Shown here: in pieces, positions 33,945-42,033 of the stretch | Numbering within the stretch: position 1 is the stretch's first letter | Layout: the number at the start of each line of letters is the position of its first letter | Assembly: GCA_966250385.1 (NCBI GenBank) | Contig: CBINHC010000013.1 | Location: 1 to 64,000, forward strand | Reading direction: 5' to 3' | Source: DASWTL01 sp966250385 | Lineage (GTDB): Bacteria > Bacteroidota > Bacteroidia > Sphingobacteriales > Sphingobacteriaceae | DNA length: 64,000 nucleotides | Position numbers and translations under genes: made by a program | Notes under the pieces: generated by a model | What the model was told of the DNA's origin: nothing | What the model saw: only the letters and a program-made list of their open reading frames with translations | The model's database searches: none

Positions 33945-35230
33945 ACTCATCGGGCGGACATAATCCATCATTATTCAACCTCGTTTCGGCCCACTACCTG
34001 ATGTCGGCGGCCTGCTTCCTGGTCCTCGCGGTCCTGCTGCTGTTTTCCGCCGATGCCTTTGCCGGACATTATTTTCAGCCCAGACTGCTCGCCCTGACCC
34101 ATCTGGCTGCTCTGGGGTGGGGCAGCCTGATGGTCTTCGGAGCCTGTTACCAGCTGCTGCCGGTGGTCCTTGAGACCGGCCTGTACAGCTTCAGGCTCGG
34201 CTGCTACAGCCTGGCCGCCTTTATTCCGGGCCTGGTACTGCTCGTCCTGTCGTTCTGGGTCTTTGAGCCGGGTACCCTGATGCAGGCCGGTTCACTGCTG
34301 GTCCTGACCGGGATCCTGTTATTTACGCTGAATGCCGTTTTCACGGCCCGGAAGAACGCCCGGAAAACCAGTATCCATGAGGAGTTCATGGTCACTTCCT
34401 GCTTCTGGCTGGCCGGTACGGCAGCCTTAGGCGTTCTGCTGGTCTTCAATTTCCGGTATGCATTCCTTCCGAAGGATCACCTGCAGTTCCTGCGGCTGCA
34501 CGCCCATATGGGACTGGCCGGCTGGTTCCTGCTGATGGTGATCGGGGTGAGCAGTAAGCTCATTCCCATGTTCCTGCTTTCTCGGGTGCAAAAGTCCGTC
34601 CTGCTGTCGTGGAGCTATTACCTGATCAACGGATCCCTGCTCGCTTTTCTGGTCGATACCTGGTTTTTCGGGCTGAGCGCCCGGTCGGTGCTCATAGCCG
34701 CGGCGGGAACGGGCGGCATCATGGCCTACCTCATTTTCCTGTACCATTGCCTGCGGTCCCGGGTAAAGAAAGCGCTGGACCTTCCCATGAAAAACACGAT
34801 GCTGTCCGTGGTCATGCTATCGGCCGCCATGGTCGTGCTGCCCGGAATCCTGGCGGAACACCTGAACGGCGGTCCCCTGGCCGCGCGGCTCAGCACCCTG
34901 TACGGGACGCTGCTGCTGATCGGCTGGATCAGCGGACTTATTCTTGGAAAGACCTTTAAAACCCTGCCGTTCATCATCTGGGTGAAACACTATGAGGGCC
35001 TGGCCGGAAAAGTCAAAACGCCATTGCCTGCCGACCTGTACAAGAAATGGCTCCTGAAGGTGCAGACAAGCTCCTTTGGCCTGTTCGCCGCGAGTTTTTT
35101 TGCTGGCGTTCTTTTGGGATGGCCGATGCTGATCCGGGCGGGCCTGATCTGTCTGCTCCTCACGGCCTTCAGCTACGTGGCAAACGTGGCGGTTCTCTTT
35201 CTGCACCGGACTAAAAGATTTACTGTATGA
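33941..35230 (+). CDS. Heme-copper-oxidase-like / NnrS-like membrane protein
   Basis: This 429-residue protein has about 12 hydrophobic helices. Conserved histidine motifs LLALTHLAALGWGSLMVFGACYQLLPV and LRLHAHMGLAGWFLLMVIGVSSKLIPMF resemble helices II and VI of heme-copper oxidase subunit I and of NnrS, which suggests heme binding. The catalytic copper triad is not apparent, so it is probably not an oxidase. It overlaps both the DUF2249 gene and the DUF59 gene by 4 bases. A role in NO tolerance or in heme/copper handling is inferred from position. Confidence 0.72.
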   Translation: MNSSGGHNPSLFNLVSAHYLMSAACFLVLAVLLLFSADAFAGHYFQPRLLALTHLAALGWGSLMVFGACYQLLPVVLETGLYSFRLGCYSLAAFIPGLVLLVLSFWVFEPGTLMQAGSLLVLTGILLFTLNAVFTARKNARKTSIHEEFMVTSCFWLAGTAALGVLLVFNFRYAFLPKDHLQFLRLHAHMGLAGWFLLMVIGVSSKLIPMFLLSRVQKSVLLSWSYYLINGSLLAFLVDTWFFGLSARSVLIAAAGTGGIMAYLIFLYHCLRSRVKKALDLPMKNTMLSVVMLSAAMVVLPGILAEHLNGGPLAARLSTLYGTLLLIGWISGLILGKTFKTLPFIIWVKHYEGLAGKVKTPLPADLYKKWLLKVQTSSFGLFAASFFAGVLLGWPMLIRAGLICLLLTAFSYVANVAVLFLHRTKRFTV

Positions 35231-35559
35231 TTCCTTTTGACATTACCGATCCGGCGTCCTATATGAACCTCCGGATCCTCGAAGTTTTACGCGGGGTGAT
35301 CGACCCCGAACTTGGGATCAATATTATCGACATGGGACTGGTCTACGCAGTCCGGACCGAGGAAACCCGGAAACGGATCCTGATCGAGATGACCTTGTCC
35401 TCGCCTTACTGCCCGATGGGCGATTCTATTCTGAAGGCGGCCGGAAACAGCCTGGAACAGGCTTTTGAAGGCTATGAGGCGGTAGTTACCCTGGTTTGGG
35501 AGCCGGCCTGGTCCTATGACCGCATTTCCGAAGAGGGTAAAAAGATGCTGGGGGCCTGA
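35227..35559 (+). CDS. DUF59/MIP18 metal-sulfur cluster assembly factor
   Basis: This 110-residue protein is of the SufT/PaaD-like DUF59 family: LEVLRGVIDPELGINIIDMGLVYAV, EMTLSSPYCPMGDSILKAAGNSLE and a C-terminal VTLVWEPAWSYDRISEEGKKMLG. Family members help mature or repair iron-sulfur proteins. It sits between two heme-copper-like membrane genes: it overlaps the first by 4 bases and the second starts directly after it, so all three are co-translated. Confidence 0.92.
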   Translation: MIPFDITDPASYMNLRILEVLRGVIDPELGINIIDMGLVYAVRTEETRKRILIEMTLSSPYCPMGDSILKAAGNSLEQAFEGYEAVVTLVWEPAWSYDRISEEGKKMLGA

Positions 35560-35560
35560 G

Positions 35561-36787
35561 ATGAAAAGCAGGGAATACCTACAAATGGCATTGCTGAACT
35601 TTACGGTCCTGGGTATCTGGGGCGTCCTTTTACGGTATCTGCAGACTCATGCGCTGGCAGGCCTGAACTACCAGTTCCTGCTGCACGGGCATTCGCATTT
35701 TGCCTTTGCCGGCTGGATGTTCCTGTCGATGGCGGTGCTGATAGCCGATACCCTGGGGGCCGGTCCCGGCGACCGCAGGTTCCGGATGATCTTCAGGCTG
35801 GTTCAGGTCTGCTCGTTCGGGATGCTGGTCACCTTTTCCCTGCAGGGCTACCGTGCAGTGCCTATTATCTTCTCGACGCTCTTCGTTTTCATTACTTACT
35901 GGTTCAGTTTTCTGGTGCTCCGGAGTCCCGGTTTCAGGGTCCGGCTGGATCCGGCTGCCCGGCAGCTGATCGGTGCCGCCCTGTTCTTCCTGTGTCTTTC
36001 CTCGCTGGGTCCGTTTGCGCTGGGTCCGTTGATGGCCGGCGGTCTGAAGGCAAGTCCGCTGTACCAGAACTCGATCTACTTTTACCTGCATTTCCAGATG
36101 AACGGGTGGATGGTTCCGGGCGTGCTGGGCCTGTTTGCTTCCCGGTACCTGGACAGGTTCACCCCCGGGCGGCAGGACCGGATGTGGCTCCGGATCTTTA
36201 TCTGGTCTTCCGTGCCGCTCTATTTCATCTTCACGCTGTGGTCCGGTCCGGGCTGGCTGCGCACGACGCTGGCTGCAACCGGGGCGGGTTTACACCTGCT
36301 GGCCTGGATCCGGCTCTGCGCGGCCTGCAGGCGGACGGTTCCTCAGCTTCCGATGCTCGTCAGGTCGGCAATGTTGGCCATTACCCTGAAATCCGTGCTG
36401 CAGCTGCTGATCTGCCTGCCGCCGCTGGGCGACTGGGTGTTCATGAACCGGAACCTCATCATTGGCTATGTTCACCTGATTACCCTCGGAAGCGTATCGC
36501 CGCTGATCCTCGACCAGCTCCGGCTCCGCGGATTCCTGCCGGCCAGCAAGGCGGGTAACCTTCTGAATATCGTCTACATGGCAGGAACCTGCCTGTACCT
36601 GGGCATGCTGTTCGTTCAGCCCCTGCTCGGAAGACTGGGGATCGCCATCGGTCATTTCCATGACTGTTTGCTGCTGATCTCCGTTTTGCTGGTGCTGCTG
36701 GGGCTGTCTTACTATGCCCTGAGCAGCCTGAATGCCCGGAAGGTCCCCTGGCTGGCTGCCGATCACCGCCCTTTACACCGCCTTTAA
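35561..36787 (+). CDS. Second heme-copper-oxidase-like / NnrS-like membrane protein
   Basis: This 408-residue protein has about 12 helices and is distantly similar in layout to the gene at 33941. The motif FLLHGHSHFAFAGWMFLSMAVL resembles the HxHxxxxGW helix of heme-copper oxidase subunit I-like proteins, and the second conserved region YFYLHFQMNGWMVPGVLGLF and NLIIGYVHLITLGSVSPLI give further helix histidines. Catalytic activity is not expected. ATG 35561 follows the DUF59 stop by one base. It ends a six-gene cluster. Confidence 0.7.
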   Translation: MKSREYLQMALLNFTVLGIWGVLLRYLQTHALAGLNYQFLLHGHSHFAFAGWMFLSMAVLIADTLGAGPGDRRFRMIFRLVQVCSFGMLVTFSLQGYRAVPIIFSTLFVFITYWFSFLVLRSPGFRVRLDPAARQLIGAALFFLCLSSLGPFALGPLMAGGLKASPLYQNSIYFYLHFQMNGWMVPGVLGLFASRYLDRFTPGRQDRMWLRIFIWSSVPLYFIFTLWSGPGWLRTTLAATGAGLHLLAWIRLCAACRRTVPQLPMLVRSAMLAITLKSVLQLLICLPPLGDWVFMNRNLIIGYVHLITLGSVSPLILDQLRLRGFLPASKAGNLLNIVYMAGTCLYLGMLFVQPLLGRLGIAIGHFHDCLLLISVLLVLLGLSYYALSSLNARKVPWLAADHRPLHRL

Positions 36788-36879
36788 TTATCCTGATGCA
36801 TTTCAGTCCGCCGTCATGCTACAGCGGGAGAGGTGAACACTTTCTGCCCGTATACGCATGTGCGCTGAGAAGGCTTTTG

Positions 36880-36943
36880 TGATGAATGTTTTTCCAGGAA
36901 GTGACCTGCATCACTTAAGTGGGGGCAATTAAAGATAATTTTG
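36880..36943 (+). promoter_or_regulatory. Paired Fnr/FixK-like operator and -7 box of ric
   Basis: The perfect proximal dyad TGACCTGCATCA is at 36902-36913 and the distal half-site TGATGAATGTTT at 36880-36891, with centres 22 bp apart. The exact -7 box TAATTTTG is at 36936-36943, 35.5 bp from the proximal centre (1 bp less than elsewhere). The box is embedded in an AAGA-N8-TCTT dyad, a possible repressor site. Confidence 0.62.
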
Positions 36944-36947
36944 TCTT
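36932..36947. promoter_or_regulatory. Candidate Rrf2-type operator over the ric promoter
   Basis: AAGATAATTTTGTCTT has the same AAGA-N8-TCTT frame as the larger dyad before the nos operon (AAGACATTGTTGTCTT). It covers the -7 box of ric exactly, so a bound protein would block transcription. The neighbouring Rrf2 gene is the natural candidate. Confidence 0.5.
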
Positions 36948-36976
36948 GTATTAAAAAACATATTAAATCCAACATT

Positions 36977-37933
36977 ATGGAAACCGAAAATATCCTCGAT
37001 GTGACGGTGATTGAACCGCGCCTGAAACATCCCACCATCTTCGAAAAGTTTGATTCACTTCAGCCCACGGAACACTTCATCCTCTTCAATGACCACGACC
37101 CGAAACCCCTGTACTACCAGCTGCTGGGAGAAAGAGGGCAGACCTTTAGCTGGGAGTACCTGGAGAGCGGCCCGGAAGTCTGGCGGGTAAAGCTCGGCAA
37201 GCTCGGGGAAACCGGCGCCGGTGAGGAGACGATCGGGGAGATGGTGACCAAGGACTACCGGAAAGCACAGGTATTCAGAAAGCTGGGGATCGATTTCTGC
37301 TGCGGCGGCAAAAAGACGCTTTCAGAGGTCAGCAAAAAGAAGGGGATCAGCGTTGAAGCGCTCAAAGAGGAACTCGCGGCCATGGAACGGTCCGAGACCG
37401 CCAGCTGCGGACTGAACTTCGACAAGTGGGAGATCGACTTCCTGGCCGAATATATTATCAATACGCATCACGGGTATGCCAGAGAGAACATCCCGTTCAT
37501 CAGCGAGCTGGCCGCCAAGGTGGCCCGGGTGCACGGCGACCACCATCCGGAACTGCTTGCGGTAGCCGAAGCGTTCGCAAGGATCGCCCAGGATCTGAGC
37601 CTGCATATGGTCAAGGAGGAAAAGATCCTGTTCCCTTTCATCAAAGAACTCGTTCAGGTGAAAAAGGGCGGCGGTAAACTGGAGGACAAGGCGGTCGGCC
37701 CCGTAGCAAACCCGATCCGGGTGATGGAAATGGAGCATGAGCAGGTCGGGGAGGATATGGAGGAGATCCGGAAGCTGACATCCGGTTACACATTGCCGGC
37801 TGATGCGTGCAACTCCTATACGATCCTGTTCCGCAAACTGGAAGAGTTCGAAGACGACCTGCACAAGCATGTCCACCTGGAGAACAACATCCTGTTTCCC
37901 AAGGCCATCGCGATGGAAAAAGAACTGAAATAA
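36977..37933 (+). CDS. ric: Iron-sulfur cluster repair di-iron protein Ric (ScdA/YtfE) with N-terminal DUF2249
   Basis: This 318-residue protein repairs iron-sulfur clusters damaged by NO. A DUF2249 domain (about 10-80: FEKFDSLQPTEHFILFNDHDPKPLYYQL) is fused in front of the ScdA_N domain (about 88-145) with the signature FRKLGIDFCCGGKKTLSEV, and the hemerythrin-like domain (about 165-315) with HHGYARENIPFI, HGDHHPEL, HMVKEEKILFPFIKE, EHEQVGEDM and HVHLENNILFPKA. Usual Ric proteins are about 220-245 residues without DUF2249. ATG 36977 lies about 29 bases after the predicted transcript start. Dual control, by the Fnr-like protein and by Rrf2, is inferred. Confidence 0.92.
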   Translation: METENILDVTVIEPRLKHPTIFEKFDSLQPTEHFILFNDHDPKPLYYQLLGERGQTFSWEYLESGPEVWRVKLGKLGETGAGEETIGEMVTKDYRKAQVFRKLGIDFCCGGKKTLSEVSKKKGISVEALKEELAAMERSETASCGLNFDKWEIDFLAEYIINTHHGYARENIPFISELAAKVARVHGDHHPELLAVAEAFARIAQDLSLHMVKEEKILFPFIKELVQVKKGGGKLEDKAVGPVANPIRVMEMEHEQVGEDMEEIRKLTSGYTLPADACNSYTILFRKLEEFEDDLHKHVHLENNILFPKAIAMEKELK

Positions 37934-37954
37934 GGTAAAAACCGGGAAATCCCA

Positions 37955-37962
37955 TAGGTTTG
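37955..37962 (+). promoter_or_regulatory. -7 box of the Rrf2 gene
   Basis: TAGGTTTG is an exact TAnnTTTG match, followed by CA, 16 bases before ATG 37978. The gene lies 44 bases after ric in the same direction, so it may have both its own promoter and read-through. Confidence 0.5.
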
Positions 37963-37977
37963 CAAAATAAGTGGTAA

Positions 37978-38406
37978 ATGTTTCTGTCCAAGTCCTGTGA
38001 ATACGCGATCCGGGCCGCTGTCTATGTGGCCTGCACGACCCGGAAGGGTAGAAAGGCCGGCATCCTGGAGATTGCCGAGGCTATCGGATCGCCCGTGCAT
38101 TTTACCGGAAAGATTTTGCAGACCTTATCCCGTAAAAAGCTGCTCGCTTCCGTCAAGGGACCTGCGGGCGGATTTTACCTGGAGGAGGATCGTCCTCTGT
38201 TGCTGATCGACATCATCCGGGCCATCGACGGGGAGGAGCTGTTCACCCGGTGTGCCATGGGCCTGCACCAGTGCTCCGATTCGAAACCCTGTCCGATGCA
38301 TGCACAGATCAAGCCGATCAGAACCCAGCTGATCTCCGAGTTCAGTAAGAAGTCAATCCATGAAATGGTTCCGGAATTTGAACAGAACCGGTATTTCCTG
38401 AAGTAA
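37978..38406 (+). CDS. Rrf2 family transcriptional regulator (NsrR-like)
   Basis: This 142-residue protein has the Rrf2 winged helix with SKSCEYAIRAAVYVA, ILEIAEAIGSPVHFTGKILQTLSRKKLLASVKGPAGGFYL and the C-terminal cysteines CAMGLHQCSDSKPCPMH (C, x6, C, x5, C). Three cysteines in this place bind an iron-sulfur cluster in NsrR and IscR. The location between ric and the nos operon, and the palindromes before both, favour an NO- or cluster-status sensor. NsrR itself, IscR-like or RirA-like identity cannot be settled by eye. Confidence 0.85.
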   Translation: MFLSKSCEYAIRAAVYVACTTRKGRKAGILEIAEAIGSPVHFTGKILQTLSRKKLLASVKGPAGGFYLEEDRPLLLIDIIRAIDGEELFTRCAMGLHQCSDSKPCPMHAQIKPIRTQLISEFSKKSIHEMVPEFEQNRYFLK

Positions 38407-38417
38407 AAAAATTTGCT

Positions 38418-38447
38418 GTAATAAAAGACATTGTTGTCTTTTATTAC
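38418..38447. promoter_or_regulatory. Perfect 13-bp inverted repeat before the nos operon
   Basis: GTAATAAAAGACA (38418-38430) and TGTCTTTTATTAC (38435-38447) are a perfect inverted repeat with a 4-base loop TTGT. It lies 12 bases after the Rrf2 stop and 43 before the cytochrome ATG. Its core AAGACATTGTTGTCTT matches the AAGA-N8-TCTT dyad over the ric promoter, which argues for an operator; it could also act as an attenuating hairpin. Confidence 0.65.
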
Positions 38448-38490
38448 GATCGTCCACTTACACATTCGTTAACACCTCATTAAACCAAAC

Positions 38491-38976
38491 ATGAAAATCC
38501 ACAGACTGATTCCAGCTTTACTAACCGCCAGCATCACCCTCCTGTATGCCTGTACCAGCAGTGAGGGGCAGCAGGCATCCAACGAAATTTCCGCCGCAGA
38601 GGAGGCCCCGGCGGCCGCCGTTGACCCGGAGGCTGCCAGCGGCAGCAAGGGAGTCGGCAAATTTACCTCCGTAAAACTCGAAGCCATAGATGCCGGCATG
38701 GCAGGCAAAGGTGAGATGGTCTTTACATCCAAGTGTGGCGCCTGCCACAAAACCACCGGGGAGAAACTGGTCGGCCCGGGCCTGAAGAACGTAACGGTCC
38801 GCAGGACCCCCGAGTGGATCATGAACATGATCACCAATCCGGAAGAAATGACCAGGAAGGACCCGGTCGCCCAGGCCCTGCTGGAAAAGCACCTGGTTCA
38901 GATGACTTTCCAGAACGTGACCGATGAAGAAACCCGGCAGATCCTGGAATTTTTCCGGAAAAACGACGCCAACTAA
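38491..38976 (+). CDS. Lipoprotein c-type cytochrome of the nos operon
   Basis: This 161-residue lipoprotein has a signal peptide with lipobox LLYAC (Cys21), a low-complexity A/E/P linker (about 25-60) and a monoheme cytochrome c domain with CGACH (Cys82, Cys85, His86) and candidate axial Met in the region MNMITNPEEMTRKDPVAQALLEKHLVQMTF. It lies 11 bases before nosZ. In clade II nos clusters a cytochrome c of this kind is often the electron donor to NosZ (family knowledge; donor role here is inferred). Confidence 0.9.
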   Translation: MKIHRLIPALLTASITLLYACTSSEGQQASNEISAAEEAPAAAVDPEAASGSKGVGKFTSVKLEAIDAGMAGKGEMVFTSKCGACHKTTGEKLVGPGLKNVTVRRTPEWIMNMITNPEEMTRKDPVAQALLEKHLVQMTFQNVTDEETRQILEFFRKNDAN

Positions 38977-38987
38977 TCAAAAACGAT

Positions 38988-40970
38988 ATGAAGTCCAAGC
39001 TTACCATTCCGATCTTAATGACCGCCGCTGCTGCGGTCGCCTTTACCGGATGCAAACCGGGTAAGGCCCATCAGGGGGCAGACAGTGATGCGGCGAAGAA
39101 AGTTTACGTCGCTCCCGGGAAATATGACGAACTCTATATGTTCGCCTCCGGGGGATTCAGCGGTCAGATCGCTGCCTACGGGCTGCCCTCCGGCCGGTTG
39201 CTGAAAGTGATCCCGGTCTTTTCCCAGAACCCTGAGAACGGCTACGGCTATTCCGAAGAAACCCGGCCGATGCTGAATACCTCCCATGGATTTGTGCCCT
39301 GGGACGACACCCATCACCCGCAATTGTCAAAGACTGCGGGCCAGGATGACGGCCGGTGGCTGTTCATCAATGCGAACAATACGCCCCGCATCGCCCGGCT
39401 GAACCTGGCGACGTTCAAGACCGAAGAGATCCTGGAACTTCCCAACGTCGGCGGTAATCATGCTTCGCCGTTCGCCACGGAGAACACGGAGTACATTGTC
39501 GGCAATACCCGTTTCAGCATCCCGCTGGATGCGGCGGAAACCGATATTCCGATCGATTCCTATAAGGACAAATTCAAAGGCGCCGCGTCCTTCATTAAAG
39601 TGGACAAGGAGAGCGGAAGGATGAATCTGGCTTTCCAGCTGGTGATTCCGGGGTATAACTATGATCTGGCGCGGGCCGGCAAAGGGCCCTCACGGGACTG
39701 GATCTTCTTTACGACCTATAACTCCGAGCAGGCCAATACGCTGCTGGAAGTGAACGCAAGCCAGCGGGACAAGGACTTTATCATGGCCGTGAACTGGAAG
39801 AAGGCGGAGGCGCTGGTCTCCCAGGGAAAGGGGAGGAAGGTTCCCGCCCGGTATGCGCATAACGTGTGGAATGAAAAGACCCACTCGGCGGTGTCCACCA
39901 TCAGAAAGGATGTGCTGATGCTCGATGTCAGGGAACATCCCGGGCTGGTGTACTATATTCCGTGCCCGAAATCGCCGCACGGTTCCGATGTGGATCCTTC
40001 CGGCGAATTCATTGTTGCGAGCGGTAAACTGGCCGCTTCGATCCCGGTGTTTTCTTTCCGGAAAATGCTCCAGGCTATCGAAAATCGGCAGTTTGAGGAT
40101 CCCGGAACGGACACCGGCATCCCGGTCCTGAAGTACCAGGCCGTCCTGGAGGGAGAAGTGCAGAAGCCGGGACTCGGGCCCCTGCATACCGAGTTCGATG
40201 ACCAGGGTTTTGCCTACACCTCCATGTTCGTTTCTTCGGAGATCGTTAAATGGAAAGTTTCCACGCGGGAAGTGATTGACCGGATCCCGACCTACTATTC
40301 CATTGGCCACCTCTCCGTTCCGGGCGGCGATAATAAGAAGCCCTACGGCAAATACGTGGTGGCGCTGAACAAGATCACCAAGGATCGTTACCTGTCTACC
40401 GGCCCCGAACTGACCCAGTCAGCCCAGCTGATCGATATCAGCGGAAACAAAATGAAGCTGCTGCTGGATTTTCCGACCATCGGTGAGCCCCATTATGCGC
40501 AATCCATTGCCGCAGAAAAGGTGACCCGGAACCAGGTGAAGTTCTTTAAGCTGGAGGAAAATCAGCATCCGTTTGCGGCCCGGTCAGAAAAGGAAGCGCG
40601 CGTGGTCCGCAAAGGAAGCCGCGTGGATATTTACATGACGGCGATCCGCTCCCACCTGGCCCCGGATAATATCGAGGGCATCAAGCTGGGCGACGAGGTG
40701 TATTTCCATGTCACCAACCTGGAGCAGGACTGGGACGTTCCCCACGGCTTTGCCGTCAAAGGGGCCGCCAATGCCGAGCTGCTGGTGATGCCCGGGGAAA
40801 CCGCCTCGCTGAAGTGGACTCCGGACCGGATCGGAATCTTCCCGTTCTATTGCACCGATTTTTGTTCGGCGCTCCACCAGGAAATGTCCGGATACATCCG
40901 GGTTTCCCCGAAAAGCGCGCAGGTACCGCTGTCATATAAGCTGGGTGATAACCCGGTTGCCAAAAAATAA
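38988..40970 (+). CDS. nosZ: Sec-dependent nitrous oxide reductase NosZ (clade II)
   Basis: This 660-residue enzyme reduces N2O to N2. The N-terminus is a Sec lipoprotein signal (lipobox FTGC, Cys22), not the twin-arginine signal of clade I. The beta-propeller holds the CuZ histidines (DDTHHPQLS, GGNHASPF, CPKSPHGSDVDPSGEF, LGPLHTEFD). The C-terminal cupredoxin domain has the CuA motif FYCTDFCSALHQEMSGY (Cys622, Cys626, His630, Met633). Length fits the family. A nosL-type fusion, nosD, nosF and nosY follow; no nir or nor gene is seen in the window. Confidence 0.96.
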   Translation: MKSKLTIPILMTAAAAVAFTGCKPGKAHQGADSDAAKKVYVAPGKYDELYMFASGGFSGQIAAYGLPSGRLLKVIPVFSQNPENGYGYSEETRPMLNTSHGFVPWDDTHHPQLSKTAGQDDGRWLFINANNTPRIARLNLATFKTEEILELPNVGGNHASPFATENTEYIVGNTRFSIPLDAAETDIPIDSYKDKFKGAASFIKVDKESGRMNLAFQLVIPGYNYDLARAGKGPSRDWIFFTTYNSEQANTLLEVNASQRDKDFIMAVNWKKAEALVSQGKGRKVPARYAHNVWNEKTHSAVSTIRKDVLMLDVREHPGLVYYIPCPKSPHGSDVDPSGEFIVASGKLAASIPVFSFRKMLQAIENRQFEDPGTDTGIPVLKYQAVLEGEVQKPGLGPLHTEFDDQGFAYTSMFVSSEIVKWKVSTREVIDRIPTYYSIGHLSVPGGDNKKPYGKYVVALNKITKDRYLSTGPELTQSAQLIDISGNKMKLLLDFPTIGEPHYAQSIAAEKVTRNQVKFFKLEENQHPFAARSEKEARVVRKGSRVDIYMTAIRSHLAPDNIEGIKLGDEVYFHVTNLEQDWDVPHGFAVKGAANAELLVMPGETASLKWTPDRIGIFPFYCTDFCSALHQEMSGYIRVSPKSAQVPLSYKLGDNPVAKK

Positions 40971-41021
40971 TTCAGTCATCCCGGGCACAGTCCCGGGATC
41001 TTTCGCCTAACTCCGCAGATC

Positions 41022-42029
41022 ATGGAAAACAGATCCAGATTCCTTGTACTCACAGCCGCTACGCTCTTGTTGTGTCCTTTCTTCTTACCCCTCTGGCAGA
41101 TCGTCCTGGAAGCGCCCCAGTACCCCGAAGGGCTGGGCATGAAGATCTGGCTTACCGGCATTACCGGCAACCTCGATCAGATCAACGGCCTGAACCATTA
41201 TATCGGCATGCGGCTGATCCGGCCGGATGACTTCTGGGAATTCAGGGTGGTCCCTTTTATTTACGGCGGCCTCGTGCTTGCCGGGTACCTGACGGCACTG
41301 CTCCGGAAGAAATGGCTTCTACGCGTCTGGGCGGGTTCCCTGATCCTGTTTGCAATCGCGGGATTTACCGATTTCTACTTATGGGAATATGAGTACGGTC
41401 ACCATCTGGATCCCCGCGCTGCCATCAAAGTCGAGGGCATGAGCTACCAGCCGCCGCTCATCGGCTATAAGCAGCTCCTGAACTTCCTTGCCGGATCCTT
41501 TCCCGATTCCGGCGGCTGGGCGGCCGGCCTGGGCGGCGCCATTGTTCTGTTCGTCCTGGTCGCTGAACACCGGACCGGGAGGAGCAGGAGCAGAAAAGCA
41601 GCTGCCTTCTGCGCGACGGCCGTGGTCCTGTCTGCCTGCGGCAGCGGTCCGGAACCCCTGCGCTACGGGGCAGATGTCTGCGAACATTGCCGGATGATGA
41701 TCATGGATCCCAAATACGGCGCCGAGATCGTAACGGCGAAAGGTCGCATCTTCAAGTTCGATGCGGCGGAATGCATGGTGAACTTCCTCAGGGCCGGATC
41801 CGTTCAGCTCAGCCCCGGCAGGGACCGTTTCCTGACTATTGATATGGCATCGCCCGGAAACCTCATCGACGCAAAGACGGCTTTTTACCTGAAGGACCGG
41901 GCGTTTCAGTCGCCGATGGGCGGAAACCTCGCCTCCTTTGCCTCCAGGTCCCTTGCCGAAAACAATCACCAGCATGCGGATGGCCGCATCCTGACCTGGA
42001 ATGAGCTCCTCGAACTAAAACACCAATAG
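41022..42029 (+). CDS. nosL: Membrane protein fused to NosL copper chaperone
   Basis: This 335-residue protein has an N-terminal membrane part (1-185, about four helices) typical of the separate membrane gene next to nosZ in clade II clusters. It is fused to a complete NosL (about 195-335). The junction looks like a lipoprotein signal inside the protein: RSRSRKAAAFCATAVVLSAC (lipobox Cys206). NosL motifs follow: CEHCRMMIMDPKYGAEIVT (Cys220, Cys223, Met225-226) and KFDAAECMVNFL. NosL binds Cu(I) for NosZ. An SD-like GGGAGGAG at 41578-41585, with no start codon after it, suggests a recent gene fusion. Confidence 0.9.
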   Translation: MENRSRFLVLTAATLLLCPFFLPLWQIVLEAPQYPEGLGMKIWLTGITGNLDQINGLNHYIGMRLIRPDDFWEFRVVPFIYGGLVLAGYLTALLRKKWLLRVWAGSLILFAIAGFTDFYLWEYEYGHHLDPRAAIKVEGMSYQPPLIGYKQLLNFLAGSFPDSGGWAAGLGGAIVLFVLVAEHRTGRSRSRKAAAFCATAVVLSACGSGPEPLRYGADVCEHCRMMIMDPKYGAEIVTAKGRIFKFDAAECMVNFLRAGSVQLSPGRDRFLTIDMASPGNLIDAKTAFYLKDRAFQSPMGGNLASFASRSLAENNHQHADGRILTWNELLELKHQ

Positions 42030-42033
42030 AACC

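Noticed and set aside
38988..40970. Clade I (Tat-exported) NosZ
   Set aside because: The N-terminus is a lipoprotein-type Sec signal without twin arginines.
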